In this document: positions 24,833 through 38,077 of the stretch, piece after piece
Numbering within the stretch: the stretch's first letter is position 1
Layout: each line of letters starts with the position of its first letter
Assembly: GCA_030699825.1 (NCBI GenBank)
Contig: JAUYKV010000013.1
Location: 62,001-126,000, forward strand
Direction of reading: 5' to 3'
DNA from: Pseudomonas sp.
Lineage (GTDB): Bacteria; Pseudomonadota; Gammaproteobacteria; Pseudomonadales; Pseudomonadaceae
DNA length: 64,000 bases
Position numbers and translations under genes: made by a program
The notes under the pieces: generated by a model
Told to the model about the DNA's origin: nothing
The model's database searches: none
The model's input: only the letters and a program-made list of their open reading frames with translations

Positions 24833-26107
24833 CTACGAAGCTTCGCGATACGGGTTGCGCGGATCGTGCTGCCAGTCGAGGAACGGCTTGCCGGTGTCCT
24901 GGGGCACCATCTCGATGCAGCTCTCCACCGGGCAGGTGATCTGGCACAGATTGCAGCCCACGCATTCGGCGTCGATTACCTCGTATTTGTGCGTACCGTC
25001 GGCCTGCTTGAGGCTGGCGATGGCCTGGTGCGCAGTGTCTTCGCAGGCGATGTGGCAGCGACCGCAGCCGATGCAGGCGTCCTGGTCGATCTTGGCGATC
25101 ACCTGGTAGTTGATGTCCAGGTACTTCCAGTCGGTGGTGTTGCCCACCGCACGGCCGGAGAAGTCGGCCAGGCTGGCATAGCCCTGACTGTCCATCCAGC
25201 GCGACAGGCCGTCCTGCATCTGCTCGACGATGCGAAAGCCATGCAGCATGGCGGCGGTGCACACCTGTACCGCGCCGCAGCCGAGGGCCACGAACTCGGC
25301 CGCGTCGCGCCAGCTGCCGATGCCGCCGATGCCGCAGATCGGCAGGCCGCGGGTCTCGGGGTCGCGGGCGATCTCGGCGACCATGTTCAGCGCGATGGGT
25401 TTGACCGCCGAGCCGCAGTAGCCGCCGTGGGTGCTCTGGCTGCCGACGATGGGGTTGGCGACCATGCGCTCCAGGTTGACGCTGGTGATCGAGTTGATGG
25501 TGTTGATCAGCGACACCGCATCGGCCCCGCCGCGGTAGGCGGCGCGGGCGGCCAGGCGTATGTCGGTGATGTTCGGCGTGAGTTTGACGATCACCGGCAG
25601 CGCGCTGTAGGTCTTGCACCAGCGGGTGACCCTTTCGACGTATTCCGGCACCTGGCCGACCGCCGCGCCCATGCCGCGCTCGGGCATGCCGTGGGGGCAG
25701 CCGAAGTTCAGCTCGATGCCGTCGCAGCCGGTGGCCTCCACCAGTGGCAGGATGGCCTTCCAGGACTCCTCGACGCAGGGCACCATCAGCGAGACGATCA
25801 GCGCACGGTCCGGCCAGTCCTTCTTCACCTGGGTGATTTCGCGCAGGTTGATTTCCAGCGAGCGGTCGGTGATCAGTTCGATATTGTTGAAGCCGAGCAC
25901 CTCGCGATTGGCGCCGAAGTGCGCCGAGTAGCGCGACGACACGTTGACCGCCGCCGGGTCTTCGCCGAGGGTCTTCCAGACCACGCCGCCCCAGCCCGCC
26001 TCGAAGGCGCGGACCACGTTGTAGGCCTTGTCGGTGGGCGGCGCGCTGGCCAGCCAGAACGGATTGGGTGCCTTGATACCGGCGAATTCGATGGATAGAT
26101 CGGCCAT
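24833..26107 (-). CDS. preA: NAD-dependent dihydropyrimidine dehydrogenase, PreA subunit
   Basis: The 424-residue protein reduces uracil and thymine to dihydro forms, the first step of reductive pyrimidine breakdown. The N-terminal TIM barrel binds FMN and the base; the active-site region reads [16 protein letters not shown] with the catalytic Cys. The C-terminus has two [4Fe-4S] sites: [12 protein letters not shown] and [16 protein letters not shown]. It starts immediately after the stop of preT (the start at 26107 abuts the stop at 26108), so the two subunits are co-translated. Confidence 0.95.
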   Translation of the reverse strand: MADLSIEFAGIKAPNPFWLASAPPTDKAYNVVRAFEAGWGGVVWKTLGEDPAAVNVSSRYSAHFGANREVLGFNNIELITDRSLEINLREITQVKKDWPDRALIVSLMVPCVEESWKAILPLVEATGCDGIELNFGCPHGMPERGMGAAVGQVPEYVERVTRWCKTYSALPVIVKLTPNITDIRLAARAAYRGGADAVSLINTINSITSVNLERMVANPIVGSQSTHGGYCGSAVKPIALNMVAEIARDPETRGLPICGIGGIGSWRDAAEFVALGCGAVQVCTAAMLHGFRIVEQMQDGLSRWMDSQGYASLADFSGRAVGNTTDWKYLDINYQVIAKIDQDACIGCGRCHIACEDTAHQAIASLKQADGTHKYEVIDAECVGCNLCQITCPVESCIEMVPQDTGKPFLDWQHDPRNPYREAS

Positions 26108-27475
26108 TTATGCGGCCTCCGCGTTGCGCATCAGATGAGAGTGGATGGCCTCGGCGGCCAGCTTGCCGTGCTGCACGGCCTGTACGGTGAGGTCCTGGCC
26201 CAGGGCGATGCAGTCGCCGCCGGCATACACGCCGGGCACGCTGGTTTGCAGCTGGGCGTCGACCCAGATGCGTTCGCCCTCGCGCTGCAGTTCGCCGGCC
26301 AGCGGGTCGCTCAGGGCCTGGCCGTCGAAGGCCTGGCCGATGGCGCTGAAGATGGCGTCGGCGGCCAGCTCGAAGCTTTCCCCGCTCGCCTGCAGGCGGC
26401 CGTCGACCTGCTGGGTGCGGGCGAAGCGCATGCCGCGCACCTGACCCTGCTCGTCGAGCAGCACGGCCTCGGGCTGTGCCCAGGTCAGCAGGCGCACCTG
26501 GTTGGCCTTGGCGATGGCCTGTTCGTGCTCGGTGGCGCCCATCTCCGCGAAGCCGCGGCGGTAGACCAAGTTGACGTCGCGGGCGCCGAGCTTGCTCATC
26601 TGCACGGCCATGTCGATGGCGGTGTTGCCGGCGCCGAGGACGATGCAGCGCTCGGCCAGCGGCAGCTGGCTCAGGTCGTCGCTCTGGCGCAGTTCGCGGA
26701 TGTAATCGGTGGCGGCCAGCAGGCCCGGCGCATCTTCATGGGCCAGGCCGAGTCGCTTGCTGGCAGCCAGGCCGATGCCGAGGAACACCGAATCGAACTG
26801 CTGGTGCAGCTCGCTCAGGCTCAGATTGTCGCCCAGCCGCTGGCCGTGACGGATCTCGATGCCGCCGATCTGCAGGAGGAAGTCCACCTCGCGCTGGGCG
26901 AAGTCGTCCACCAGCTTGTACTTGGCGATGCCGTACTCGTTGAGGCCGCCGGCTTTCTCGCGGGCCTCGAAGATCACCACCTCATGACCATGCATGGCCA
27001 GGCGATGGGCGCAGGACAGCCCCGCCGGGCCGGCGCCGACCACGGCGATGCGTTTGCCGCTGGCCGGGGCGCGCTGGAACGGGTGCTGGCTGAACTGCGC
27101 GTGGTCGATGGCATGGCGCTGCAGCAGGCCGATCAGCACCGGCGCGCATTCCTGGGCGTTGTTACGCACGCAGGCCTGCTGGCAGAGGATTTCGGTGGGG
27201 CAGACGCGGGCGCAACTGCCGCCGAGGATATTCGCCGAAAGGATGGTTTGCGCCGCGCCCTGGACGTTGTCCTGCTGGATGCTGCGGATAAACGAGGGGA
27301 TGTCGATCTCGCTGGGGCAGGCGTTGACGCAGGGCGCGTCGTAGCAGTACAGGCAGCGCGAACTTTCCAGGGCGGCCTGGCGAGCGCTGAGCGGCGGGGC
27401 CAGATCGCTGAAGCGATCGGCCAGTTCGGCGGCGTCGGCATGCGGGCGCGGCAGGTGGCTGAGGGTGTCTATCAC
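26108..27475 (-). CDS. preT: NAD-dependent dihydropyrimidine dehydrogenase, PreT subunit
   Basis: The 455-residue protein is a GltD-like FAD/NAD(P)H oxidoreductase that feeds electrons to PreA. N-terminal Fe-S clusters are seen in [17 protein letters not shown] and [16 protein letters not shown]. The FAD loop is [16 protein letters not shown], and the pyridine nucleotide loop is [20 protein letters not shown]. It is the first gene of preT-preA. The gap upstream to the dihydropyrimidinase gene (208 bases) holds a hairpin repeat, so the two operons may have separate promoters. Confidence 0.94.
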   Translation of the reverse strand: MIDTLSHLPRPHADAAELADRFSDLAPPLSARQAALESSRCLYCYDAPCVNACPSEIDIPSFIRSIQQDNVQGAAQTILSANILGGSCARVCPTEILCQQACVRNNAQECAPVLIGLLQRHAIDHAQFSQHPFQRAPASGKRIAVVGAGPAGLSCAHRLAMHGHEVVIFEAREKAGGLNEYGIAKYKLVDDFAQREVDFLLQIGGIEIRHGQRLGDNLSLSELHQQFDSVFLGIGLAASKRLGLAHEDAPGLLAATDYIRELRQSDDLSQLPLAERCIVLGAGNTAIDMAVQMSKLGARDVNLVYRRGFAEMGATEHEQAIAKANQVRLLTWAQPEAVLLDEQGQVRGMRFARTQQVDGRLQASGESFELAADAIFSAIGQAFDGQALSDPLAGELQREGERIWVDAQLQTSVPGVYAGGDCIALGQDLTVQAVQHGKLAAEAIHSHLMRNAEAA

Positions 27476-27593
27476 GGTAATTGCCTCACGGTTTTATGGC
27501 TTTTATTGGGCAGTTAACAGCGGATAAGCGGCCGTCCGGCCTCTGTAGGCCGGTGTGGCGGAATAGGTGTTGCACCAGTGGTGGGACTCTTAA

Positions 27594-27661
27594 GTGGGAG
27601 GGGCTTTAGCCGCGAAAAATGTCGATAGCTCAGGATCTATCGCGGCTGAAGCCCCTCCCAC
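27594..27661. repeat. 'Gtgggaggggct' hairpin repeat
   Basis: The arms gtgggaggggctttagccgc and gcggctgaagcccctcccac are almost perfectly complementary and enclose a short AT-rich loop. It lies between the dihydropyrimidinase stop and the preT start, and may end the upstream transcript. Confidence 0.75.
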
Positions 27662-27682
27662 AGGTTCTTCTGTGTCCCTGGC

Positions 27683-29134
<1,452 letters not shown>

Positions 29135-29193
29135 TCAGGCTGACCGGTGCGTGCCGGTTCTTGGTGTTATGGCGAGTCAGGCGGGAGTGTTTA

Positions 29194-29219
29194 AATTCCT
29201 GTCATGCCTGACAGGAATT
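29194..29219. promoter_or_regulatory. Perfect inverted repeat upstream of dihydropyrimidinase
   Basis: The arms AATTCCTGTCA and TGACAGGAATT match exactly over 11 bp with a 4-base centre TGCC. It lies 72 bases upstream of the dihydropyrimidinase start. Size and place fit an operator for a dimeric regulator. Confidence 0.7.
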
Positions 29220-29240
29220 GAATCTAGTCGCTGCTTTGTG

Positions 29241-29267
29241 ATTGATCAAGATTATTTTTTGATCAAT
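29241..29267. promoter_or_regulatory. Second inverted repeat, ATTGATCAA-N9-TTGATCAAT
   Basis: The arms ATTGATCAA and TTGATCAAT are exact reverse complements separated by nine AT-rich bases. Each arm is itself nearly palindromic (TTGATCAA). The half-site recalls TTGAT, but the spacing differs from an ANR/FNR box (TTGAT-N4-ATCAA). Confidence 0.55.
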
Positions 29268-29720
29268 TTAATAAAAGTTAACTCATTGAAAATAAACGTG
29301 AAAATATATAAACAAACAAAATTGTGGGTGGCCTTGCCTTTTTGACGCACTTGACAAGAAGCCAATATGGTCGAGATTTCCTATGGAAAATCAGCCGGTT
29401 GAGTGGCGCCTGTGAGCCGGGTCTGGCGCTGGAAAAAAAGTTGCCTGCACCGGTCTGAATCCTGACTATGCTGACAGACTTTACCGGCCAGCCACCGACG
29501 AATCGGCGAGACAGTCGCAGAGGATAGCTCCCTTTTATAAAGCTGTTTAAGATCAGCTGGTTAACTTGTATTGGTGAGACATTCGAGTGAGCGTGCGCAG
29601 TTTTGGCACGCTTATGGGTCGTCGCCGCTAGCGAGCTGGCCGGCCCCGGGATACACCCATACTCCGGCCATCGGCTCATCCCGATGAGCGAACAATCAGA
29701 ACAATTCCTGGAGAGGCTCC

Positions 29721-31208
29721 ATGCAGCAGAGCAGATCGCAAGTGACCGAGCGCGATGGTTTGTACGAACTGGCCGCCGGCCCCGACGTACTCGACAGCCC
29801 GCGCTACAACCACGACATCGCCCCGACCCAGGTGCACGAACGCACCTGGAACAAGTGGCACATCACCGCGCTCTGGGTCGGCATGTCGATCTGCGTGCCC
29901 ACCTACACCCTCGGCGGGGTGCTCACCGCCTACTTCGGCTTGTCGGTCGGCGAGGCGCTGCTGGCGATCCTGCTGGCCAACATCGTGGTGCTGGTACCGC
30001 TGACCCTGAACGCCTTCCCCGGCACCAAGTACGGCATTCCCTTTCCGGTGCTGTTGCGCTCGTCGTTCGGCGTGATCGGCTCCAACGTGCCCTGCCTGAT
30101 CCGCGCGGTGGTGGCGTGCGGCTGGTTCGGCATTCAGACCATGTTCGGCGGCCTGGCCATCCACCTGCTGCTCGGCTCGATCTTCGAGGGCTGGAAGAGT
30201 CTGGGCGGCACCGGCGAGGTGATCGGCTTCATGATCTTCTGGACCCTCAACCTGTGGATCGTGCTGCGCGGCGCCGAGTCGATCAAGTGGCTGGAAACCC
30301 TCTCCGCGCCGCTGCTGGTGCTGGTCGGTGCCGGTCTGCTGGTGTGGGCGCTGCCCAATGTGTCGATGAGCGAGTTGCTGGCGCAGCCACCCAGCCGTCC
30401 CGAGGGTGCCAGCGTCACTGGCTACTTTCTCGCCGGCCTGACCGCCATGGTCGGCTTCTGGGCCACCCTGTCGCTGAACATTCCCGACTTTAGCCGCTAC
30501 GCCAAGAGCCAGAAGGATCAGATCATCGGCCAGATCATCGGCCTGCCGCTGACCATGTTCCTGTTCGCCGCCCTCGGCGTGGTGCTGACCGCCGCCTCGG
30601 CCTCGCTGGTTGGCGAGACCGTGTCCGATCCGGTCAGCCTGATCGGCCATATCCAGAGCCCCGGCTGGGTCGCCCTGGCCATGGCGCTGATCATAGTCGC
30701 GACCCTGTCGACCAATACCGCGGCGAACATCGTCTCGCCGACCAACGACTTCCAGAATATCGCGCCCAAGCTGATCGACCGAACCAAGGCGGTGCTGCTC
30801 ACCGGCCTGATCGGCCTGGCGCTGATGGGCCATGAGCTGCTGAAGAAGCTCGGCCTGCTGGTCTCCGATCTGAGCCTGGAAAGCGTCTATTCCAACTGGT
30901 TGCTGGGTTATTCGAGCCTGCTCGGGCCGATCGCCGGGATCATGGTGGTGGACTATTTCCTGATCAAGAAACAGCAGCTCGACCTCGCCGGTCTGTACCG
31001 CGACGACATCTATCCGGCCTGGAACTGGATCGGCTTTGCCGCCTTCGTCGTGCCGGTGGCATTGACCCTGTTGTCGCTCGGCAGCAATGCCTTCAGCTGG
31101 TTCTACGACTACGGCTGGTTCACCGGTTCCTTCCTCGGCGGGCTGATCTATTTCGCTCTGGGCAGCCTGCGCGGGGCGCAACCGCTGATGGTCAAGGCGC
31201 CGGTGTGA
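29721..31208 (+). CDS. NCS1-family nucleobase/hydantoin transporter
   Basis: The 495-residue inner-membrane protein has about twelve helices. The N-terminal segment ERTWNKWHITALWVGMSICV and the central GYFLAGLTAMVGFWATLSLN then IPDFSRYAKSQKDQI are characteristic of NCS1 symporters (CodB, Mhp1, PucI). Its place between the dihydropyrimidinase and the N-carbamoyl amidohydrolase points to uracil, thymine or a hydantoin/dihydropyrimidine as substrate. The ATG is preceded by GGAGAGG (29710-29716). Confidence 0.9.
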   Translation: MQQSRSQVTERDGLYELAAGPDVLDSPRYNHDIAPTQVHERTWNKWHITALWVGMSICVPTYTLGGVLTAYFGLSVGEALLAILLANIVVLVPLTLNAFPGTKYGIPFPVLLRSSFGVIGSNVPCLIRAVVACGWFGIQTMFGGLAIHLLLGSIFEGWKSLGGTGEVIGFMIFWTLNLWIVLRGAESIKWLETLSAPLLVLVGAGLLVWALPNVSMSELLAQPPSRPEGASVTGYFLAGLTAMVGFWATLSLNIPDFSRYAKSQKDQIIGQIIGLPLTMFLFAALGVVLTAASASLVGETVSDPVSLIGHIQSPGWVALAMALIIVATLSTNTAANIVSPTNDFQNIAPKLIDRTKAVLLTGLIGLALMGHELLKKLGLLVSDLSLESVYSNWLLGYSSLLGPIAGIMVVDYFLIKKQQLDLAGLYRDDIYPAWNWIGFAAFVVPVALTLLSLGSNAFSWFYDYGWFTGSFLGGLIYFALGSLRGAQPLMVKAPV

Positions 31209-31353
31209 GGCAACAGCAGCGCGGGCAATCGGGAACGCCGCCCGGCCGCGTCTACAGATGCACGTTGCCTTTGTAGGAGCGGGCTTGCCCGCGAAACGAT
31301 TGAGCAGGCGCGTCCAGCGCTAACGAAAATCAGAAAGGCCCAAGGAGATCACC

Positions 31354-32637
31354 ATGAACACTGCCGTTGACGTCCTGCAATCCAGCCAGCCACACATCAA
31401 CAGTGAACGCCTGTGGCAGTCGCTGATGGAACTGGCCAAGCTCGGTGCCACCGTCAAGGGCGGGGTCTGTCGTTTGGCCCTGACCGACCTTGATCGCCAG
31501 GCCCGCGACCTGTTCGTGCGCTGGTGCGAAGAGGCCGGCTGCACGGTGACGGTCGATGGCGTCGGCAATATCTTCGCCCGCCGGGCCGGGCGTAATCCCG
31601 CATTGCCGCCGGTGATGACCGGCAGCCATATCGACACCCAGCCCACCGGCGGCAAGTTCGACGGCTGCTTCGGCGTGCTGGCCGGCCTGGAGGTGCTGCG
31701 CACCCTCAACGATCTGGGGCTGCAGACCGAGGCGCCGCTGGAGGTGGTGGTCTGGACCAACGAGGAAGGCTCGCGCTTCGCCCCCTGCATGATGGGCTCC
31801 GGGGTGTTCGCCGAGAAGTTCACCCTGGAACAGACCCTGGCCAAGCGCGATGCCGAGGGCGTCACGGTCGGCGAGGCGCTGAACGCCATCGGCTATGCCG
31901 GGCCGCGGGCGGTCACCGGGCATGCGGTGGGCGCCTATTTCGAGGCGCATATCGAGCAGGGGCCGATCCTCGAGGATCAGCGCAAGACCATCGGCGTGGT
32001 GCTCGGCGCGCTCGGGCAGAAGTGGTTCGATCTGACCCTCAAGGGCGTCGAGGCCCACGCCGGGCCGACCCCGATGCACCTGCGCAAGGACGCCCTGGTA
32101 GGCGCCGCCGCGGTGGTCGCCGCGGTCAACCGGGTGGCCCTGGACCATCAGCCGCACGCCTGCGGCACGGTCGGTTGCCTGCAGGCCTATCCCGGTTCGC
32201 GCAACGTGATTCCCGGCGAGGTGCGCATGACCCTGGATTTCCGCCACCTCGAGCCGGCGCGCCTGGATTCGATGATCGACGAGGTGCGCGGGGTGATCGA
32301 GGCAACCTGTGCTGAGCACGGCCTGAGTTTCGAACTGACCCCCACCGCCGATTTCCCGCCGCTGTATTTCGACCCGGATTGCGTCGAGGCGGTACGCGGC
32401 GCAGCGCAGAGCCTGGGGCTGACCCATATGGACATCGTCAGCGGCGCCGGCCATGACGCGATCTTCCTCGCCGAATTGGGCCCGGCCGGGATGATCTTCG
32501 TGCCCTGCGAGGGCGGCATCAGCCACAACGAGATCGAGAACGCCGCGCCCGAGGACCTGGCCGCAGGCTGCGCGGTGCTGTTGCGGGCGATGCTGGCCGC
32601 GTCGGCGGCCGTCGGCAAAGGCCAACAGGCGGCCTGA
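31354..32637 (+). CDS. Zn-dependent N-carbamoyl-beta-alanine/L-amino acid amidohydrolase
   Basis: The 427-residue M20-family hydrolase performs the last step of reductive pyrimidine breakdown, releasing beta-alanine or beta-aminoisobutyrate with CO2 and ammonia. Metal-binding segments are visible: TGSHIDTQPTGGKFDGCFGV, NEEGSRFAPCMMGSGV and HAGPTPMHLRKDA (dimerisation domain), ending with GAGHDAIFLAEL and GGISHNEIE. It follows the transporter by 145 bases on the same strand, an interval that carries a partial hairpin repeat (about 31272-31299). Confidence 0.92.
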   Translation: MNTAVDVLQSSQPHINSERLWQSLMELAKLGATVKGGVCRLALTDLDRQARDLFVRWCEEAGCTVTVDGVGNIFARRAGRNPALPPVMTGSHIDTQPTGGKFDGCFGVLAGLEVLRTLNDLGLQTEAPLEVVVWTNEEGSRFAPCMMGSGVFAEKFTLEQTLAKRDAEGVTVGEALNAIGYAGPRAVTGHAVGAYFEAHIEQGPILEDQRKTIGVVLGALGQKWFDLTLKGVEAHAGPTPMHLRKDALVGAAAVVAAVNRVALDHQPHACGTVGCLQAYPGSRNVIPGEVRMTLDFRHLEPARLDSMIDEVRGVIEATCAEHGLSFELTPTADFPPLYFDPDCVEAVRGAAQSLGLTHMDIVSGAGHDAIFLAELGPAGMIFVPCEGGISHNEIENAAPEDLAAGCAVLLRAMLAASAAVGKGQQAA

Positions 32638-32864
32638 TTGGCCGGATTGCCATCCAGGTGCTGCGCTTGAGTCCCCCGGCGTTCGTCGCGGTGATCATCG
32701 TCCACCTGGCTGGTGCGCTCGCTGGTCCGGTTCGTCGGCATCAGCCTGTTCGTGGTCTCGGCTTCAGCCGTTGATCGCTGCGGCAACACACCACGCTTGG
32801 CCCGCTGGCAACGAGTGGCGATACTGTCGGCCTGTTAGCCCAAGCTGTTTGTCGTGAAGGTGTT

Positions 32865-33314
32865 ATGAAGCTGAAAAGCCTGTTCCTCGTTGTGCTTGCC
32901 CTGACCCTGACTGCTTGCGGGGGTGTCGATCCGAATTCACCACAGGGCCAGCGCCAGGCCATCTTCAAGCAGATGCTCAAGGTCAGCGAAGACCTCGGCG
33001 GCATGTTGCGTGGGCGCATCGCCTTCAAGGAGCAGCTTTTTGTCAGCGGTGCGGCCGAACTCGATCGACTGACCCGCACGCCCTGGCAGCACTTTCCCCA
33101 GGTCAGGGAAGAAGGCGGTGAAACCCGCGCCAAGGATGAGGTCTGGCAACGCCAGGAGCGTTTTCAGCAACTGGCCCGCGAGCTCGAGGCAGGTACTGCC
33201 GCGCTGGTCGCCGCAACCGCTGCCCGCCCGCTGCAAAGCGCCGAGCTGGTCGCCCCCGTGCAGCGCGTCGAGGACAGTTGCAAGGCCTGTCACGAAGAGT
33301 TTCGCGCGTTCTAG
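32865..33314 (+). CDS. Cytochrome c-prime-like lipoprotein
   Basis: The 149-residue protein has a signal peptide ending in a lipobox (LALTLTAC, then GGVD), so it should be lipid-anchored in the envelope. The body is a four-helix bundle. The C-terminus carries the haem motif CKACHEEFRAF, placed as in class II cytochromes c (c-prime and c-556), in which one haem is bound near the C-terminus. A role in electron transfer or NO binding is known for relatives but not shown here. It stands alone, with a 228-base gap on its left that holds nothing recognisable. Confidence 0.82.
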   Translation: MKLKSLFLVVLALTLTACGGVDPNSPQGQRQAIFKQMLKVSEDLGGMLRGRIAFKEQLFVSGAAELDRLTRTPWQHFPQVREEGGETRAKDEVWQRQERFQQLARELEAGTAALVAATAARPLQSAELVAPVQRVEDSCKACHEEFRAF

Positions 33315-33331
33315 TGGATCTTGCGCTTTTC

Positions 33332-33409
33332 GTAGGAGCCAGCTTGCTGGCGAGCCCTGCAGATCAAAAACATCGTCGGAGTGCCGAACCACAGCAAGCT
33401 GGCTCCTAC
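33332..33409. repeat. 'Gtaggagccagcttgct' hairpin repeat
   Basis: The arms gtaggagccagcttgct and agcaagctggctcctac are exact 17-bp reverse complements around a 44-base loop. It follows the cytochrome gene and precedes the end of ligB. It is a typical pseudomonad intergenic element. Confidence 0.8.
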
Positions 33410-33539
33410 AGTGTCCATGTGCTTGGCGCGACACTGGGAGCCTGTTGTCTCGCGGCCTAGCCCCCGGCCAGATCGCGGCATAGGTTACGGATACCTGGTG
33501 CGCGCAGCGTACCTTACGTGTGTTGGTCATCGCGCCGGC

Positions 33540-35249
<1,710 letters not shown>

Positions 35250-35308
35250 CTAGTTCAATCCGCCAGCGGATGAGCGCAGAGAATTTCTGGGGGCCACCGC
35301 CGGCAGGC

Positions 35309-35376
35309 GTGGGAGCGGTGTTGGCCGCGAAGCTGTTGCGGCGCGTCGAAGAATTCGCGGGCAAGCCCGCTCCCAC
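35309..35376. repeat. 'Gtgggagcgg' hairpin repeat
   Basis: The element opens gtgggagcggtgttggccgc and closes gcgggcaagcccgctcccac. Complementarity is good at the ends and decayed in the middle. It is the same family as 27594-27661. Confidence 0.65.
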
Positions 35377-35614
35377 AGAGGGTGAGCCCAGATGGGTTGT
35401 CAGTTATTCATGTTGCGGGCAACAAAAAGGCTATGTACCTGTTAACTGTTGAGCCTGATCGCAACCTCGTGGGAAGGGCCGGGCGGCGTTCCGCTTTAGC
35501 CGCGAAACATTGTCAGTGTTTCGAAGATTTTCGCGGATGAAACGCAACGCCGCAATCTTGGTGGGCTGAAGCCCACCCTACCTTGGCCTACACACGTAAC
35601 GAGTACAGAGCCAA

Positions 35615-35641
35615 CAAAAAGCCCCGCACGGGGCGGGGCTC
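35615..35641 (-). terminator. Rho-independent terminator of metK
   Basis: Read on the minus strand, the stem AGCCCCGC / GCGGGGCT is followed by a T run (the plus strand shows CAAAAAGCCCC). It lies 19 bases after the metK stop. Confidence 0.85.
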
Positions 35642-35659
35642 TCGGTTTTGCTGGCGGGC

Positions 35660-36850
35660 TTACAAACCGCCAGCGGCGCGCAGTTCGGCGGCCTTGTCGG
35701 TTTTTTCCCAGGTGAAGGCGGTAAAGATGTCGTCGTCGACGGTCATCTCGAGCGGGGTGCGGCCGAAGTGGCCGTAGGCCGCAGTGGCCTGGTACATCGG
35801 GTGCAGCAAGTCGAGCATCCGGGTGATCGCGTAGGGGCGCAGGTCGAAGTGCTCGCGTATCAGCTGGATGATCTTGTCGTCGCCGATCACGCCGGTGCCG
35901 AAGGTGTTGACCGAAATCGAGGTCGGCTGGGCCACGCCGATGGCGTAGGACACCTGGATCTCGCAGCGCTCGGCGAGGCCCGCGGCGACGATGTTCTTGG
36001 CCACGTAACGACCGGCGTAAGCCGCCGAACGGTCGACCTTGGACGGGTCCTTGCCGGAGAAGGCACCGCCGCCGTGACGGGCCATGCCGCCGTAGGTGTC
36101 GACGATGATCTTGCGCCCGGTCAGGCCGCAGTCGCCCACCGGGCCGCCGATGACGAACTTGCCGGTCGGGTTGATGTGGTACTGGGTGCCCTTGTGCAGC
36201 AATTCGGCTGGCAGGGTGTGCTTGACGATCAGTTCCATGACCGCTTCCCGCAGGTCGGCCTGGCTGACTTCCGGGTTGTGCTGGGTCGACAGCACCACCG
36301 CGTCGATGCCGACCACCTTGCCGTTTTCATAACGGCAGGTGACCTGGGATTTGGCGTCCGGGCGCAGCCACGGCAGCAGGCCGGACTTGCGCGCTTCGGC
36401 CTGGCGCTCGACCAGGCGGTGGCTGAGGACGATAGGCGCGGGCATCAGTACGTCGGTTTCGTTGCTGGCGTAGCCGAACATCAGGCCCTGGTCGCCGGCG
36501 CCCTGGTCTTCCGGTTTGGCCCGGTCGACGCCCTGGTTGATGTCCGGGGACTGCTTGCCAATGATGTTGATTACGCCGCAGGTGGCGCCGTCGAAACCCA
36601 CCTCGGAGCTGGTGTAGCCGATGTCGCAGATGACGTCGCGGACGATCTGCTCGAGGTCGACCCAGGCGCTGGTGGTGACTTCGCCGGCGACAATCGCCAC
36701 GCCGGTCTTGACCAGGGTCTCGCAGGCCACGCGGGCGTGTTTGTCCTTGGCGATGATGGCGTCGAGCACCGCATCGGAGATCTGGTCGGCGATCTTGTCC
36801 GGATGGCCTTCGGAGACAGACTCGGAGGTAAAGAGGGAGTATTCGCTCAT
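35660..36850 (-). CDS. metK: S-adenosylmethionine synthetase
   Basis: The 396-residue enzyme makes SAM from methionine and ATP. All signatures are present: [32 protein letters not shown] and [19 protein letters not shown]. It lies 19 bases downstream of an ArsR-methyltransferase regulator on the same strand, so the two are likely one operon controlled from the palindrome at 37915-37958. A strong terminator follows. Confidence 0.98.
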   Translation of the reverse strand: MSEYSLFTSESVSEGHPDKIADQISDAVLDAIIAKDKHARVACETLVKTGVAIVAGEVTTSAWVDLEQIVRDVICDIGYTSSEVGFDGATCGVINIIGKQSPDINQGVDRAKPEDQGAGDQGLMFGYASNETDVLMPAPIVLSHRLVERQAEARKSGLLPWLRPDAKSQVTCRYENGKVVGIDAVVLSTQHNPEVSQADLREAVMELIVKHTLPAELLHKGTQYHINPTGKFVIGGPVGDCGLTGRKIIVDTYGGMARHGGGAFSGKDPSKVDRSAAYAGRYVAKNIVAAGLAERCEIQVSYAIGVAQPTSISVNTFGTGVIGDDKIIQLIREHFDLRPYAITRMLDLLHPMYQATAAYGHFGRTPLEMTVDDDIFTAFTWEKTDKAAELRAAGGL

Positions 36851-36869
36851 CGATCGGTTTTCCTATTCG

Positions 36870-37883
36870 TTACCGGTGGGTGAGAGCGGCCCGTGGGCCA
36901 TTGTGTTGATCTGGTTTGGCGAAGTGCCGCACCTGAATCTGGAAACCATTGCGTAAACCCACGTACAGGCTTTCGCCCGGCGTGAGTCCCGCGGCGACCG
37001 CCCAGCGGGCCAGGTCGTCCTGTTCGAAACCGAGCCAGAGATCGCCGCAGGCTTGCCGGGCCCAGCTCTGGTTGTGGCTGCACAGCTCGGTGATCAGCAG
37101 GCTGCCGCCGCTTTTCACCTGCCGGGCCAGTTGCTTCAGCGCCTCGGCGGGGGCGGCGAAATGGTGCAGGACCATGTTCAGCACCACGCAGTCGGCGGCC
37201 GGGTAGTCATCGTTGAGGGCATCGGCAAGTTGCAGCTCGACGTTGCCCAGGCCTTCTTGTTCACAGCGCGTGCGCGCCAGTTCGAGCATCGCCGGGCTGT
37301 TGTCCAGTGCCGTGACCTGGCTGAAGCGATGTGCCAGCTCGGGCAAAAAAGCACCGTCGCCGGGGCCGATTTCCAGGGCCGTGGCTTGCGCTGCAAAGCC
37401 CAGGGCATCGAGCAGCGAGAGCAGGCTGTCGCGGTACTGCGGCAAGCCGGCGATCAGGTCCTGCTGGGCCTGGAAGCTGGCCGCCGAACGGGCGAAAAAA
37501 TCCTGGCTGGCGGCGGCGCGCTGGCCATGCACTTCGGCGATCCGCGCCTGGATAGCGCTGGGCAGCACCAGGGCATCGACTTCATCGAGCAGCGCCGCAT
37601 GCAGGGTGCCGCCGAGCCGCTCGCCTTGGGCTAGGGCGCGCCGGTAGAAGATCGCGTTGCCCTCGCGTCGCGTGGCCACCAGGCCGGCCTGGGCCAGCAC
37701 CTTTAAGTGGTGGCTCATGCCGGACTGGCCGGTGGCGAAGATCTGCGCCAGCTCCAGCACACCGAACGAGTCGTTGGCCAGGGCGCGCAGCACGTTCAGG
37801 CGCAACGGGTCGCCGCCGGCCTTGCACAGGGCGGACAGTTCATCGACGGGCTCGAAACGCAACTGGGGGGCACTCATATTCAT
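36870..37883 (-). CDS. ArsR-family regulator fused to a SAM-dependent methyltransferase domain (SahR-like)
   Basis: The 337-residue protein has an N-terminal winged helix (LRLNVLRALANDSFGVLELA, recognition helix near TGQSGMSHHLKVLAQAGLVA). A class I methyltransferase fold follows, with motif I EIGPGDGAFLPELA at 171-184 and later DCVVLNMVLHHF. SahR regulators of proteobacteria, which respond to S-adenosylhomocysteine and control SAM-cycle genes, have this build. Its place directly upstream of metK and behind a long palindrome supports that reading. Whether the methyltransferase domain is catalytic is not known. Confidence 0.85.
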   Translation of the reverse strand: MNMSAPQLRFEPVDELSALCKAGGDPLRLNVLRALANDSFGVLELAQIFATGQSGMSHHLKVLAQAGLVATRREGNAIFYRRALAQGERLGGTLHAALLDEVDALVLPSAIQARIAEVHGQRAAASQDFFARSAASFQAQQDLIAGLPQYRDSLLSLLDALGFAAQATALEIGPGDGAFLPELAHRFSQVTALDNSPAMLELARTRCEQEGLGNVELQLADALNDDYPAADCVVLNMVLHHFAAPAEALKQLARQVKSGGSLLITELCSHNQSWARQACGDLWLGFEQDDLARWAVAAGLTPGESLYVGLRNGFQIQVRHFAKPDQHNGPRAALTHR

Positions 37884-37914
37884 AAGCTGGGCAGTCTAGT
37901 CGGTCATTTTTCAT

Positions 37915-37958
37915 CCAGCAATACCAATATCAAAAAGTTTTGATATTGGTATTGCTGG
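37915..37958. promoter_or_regulatory. 44-bp palindrome, probable ArsR/SahR-type operator
   Basis: Two 21-bp arms (ccagcaataccaatatcaaaa and its exact complement) are separated only by AG. The site lies 32 bases upstream of the regulator start and about 120 bases upstream of tkt, so it may control both directions. The inner TATCAAAAAGTTTTGATA has the look of ArsR-family sites. Confidence 0.8.
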
Positions 37959-38077
37959 CGCTGAAGCCAGAAAACATTAGCTCTGCGACTATCTGTCATT
38001 GCCCCGGCGGGCTCCGCTGGGCGAAAATGGCCGCCTTTTTCGACCTTCCTGTTGCAAAACCCGTAGGAGATTCAGTG

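Noticed and set aside
24833-26098. Long plus-strand frames opposite preA and preT
   Set aside because: They mirror genes with complete iron-sulfur and nucleotide motifs. Composition is rich in Gly, Ala, Arg and His without domain patterns.
29241-29267. ANR/FNR box in the dihydropyrimidinase promoter
   Set aside because: The arms contain TTGAT and ATCAA, but no arrangement gives the required four-base spacer, so an oxygen-regulator site is not supported.
29278-29679. 133-codon minus-strand frame in the pyrimidine promoter region
   Set aside because: The composition is odd, no ribosome site is present, and it spans the AT-rich regulatory part. No family resemblance is seen.
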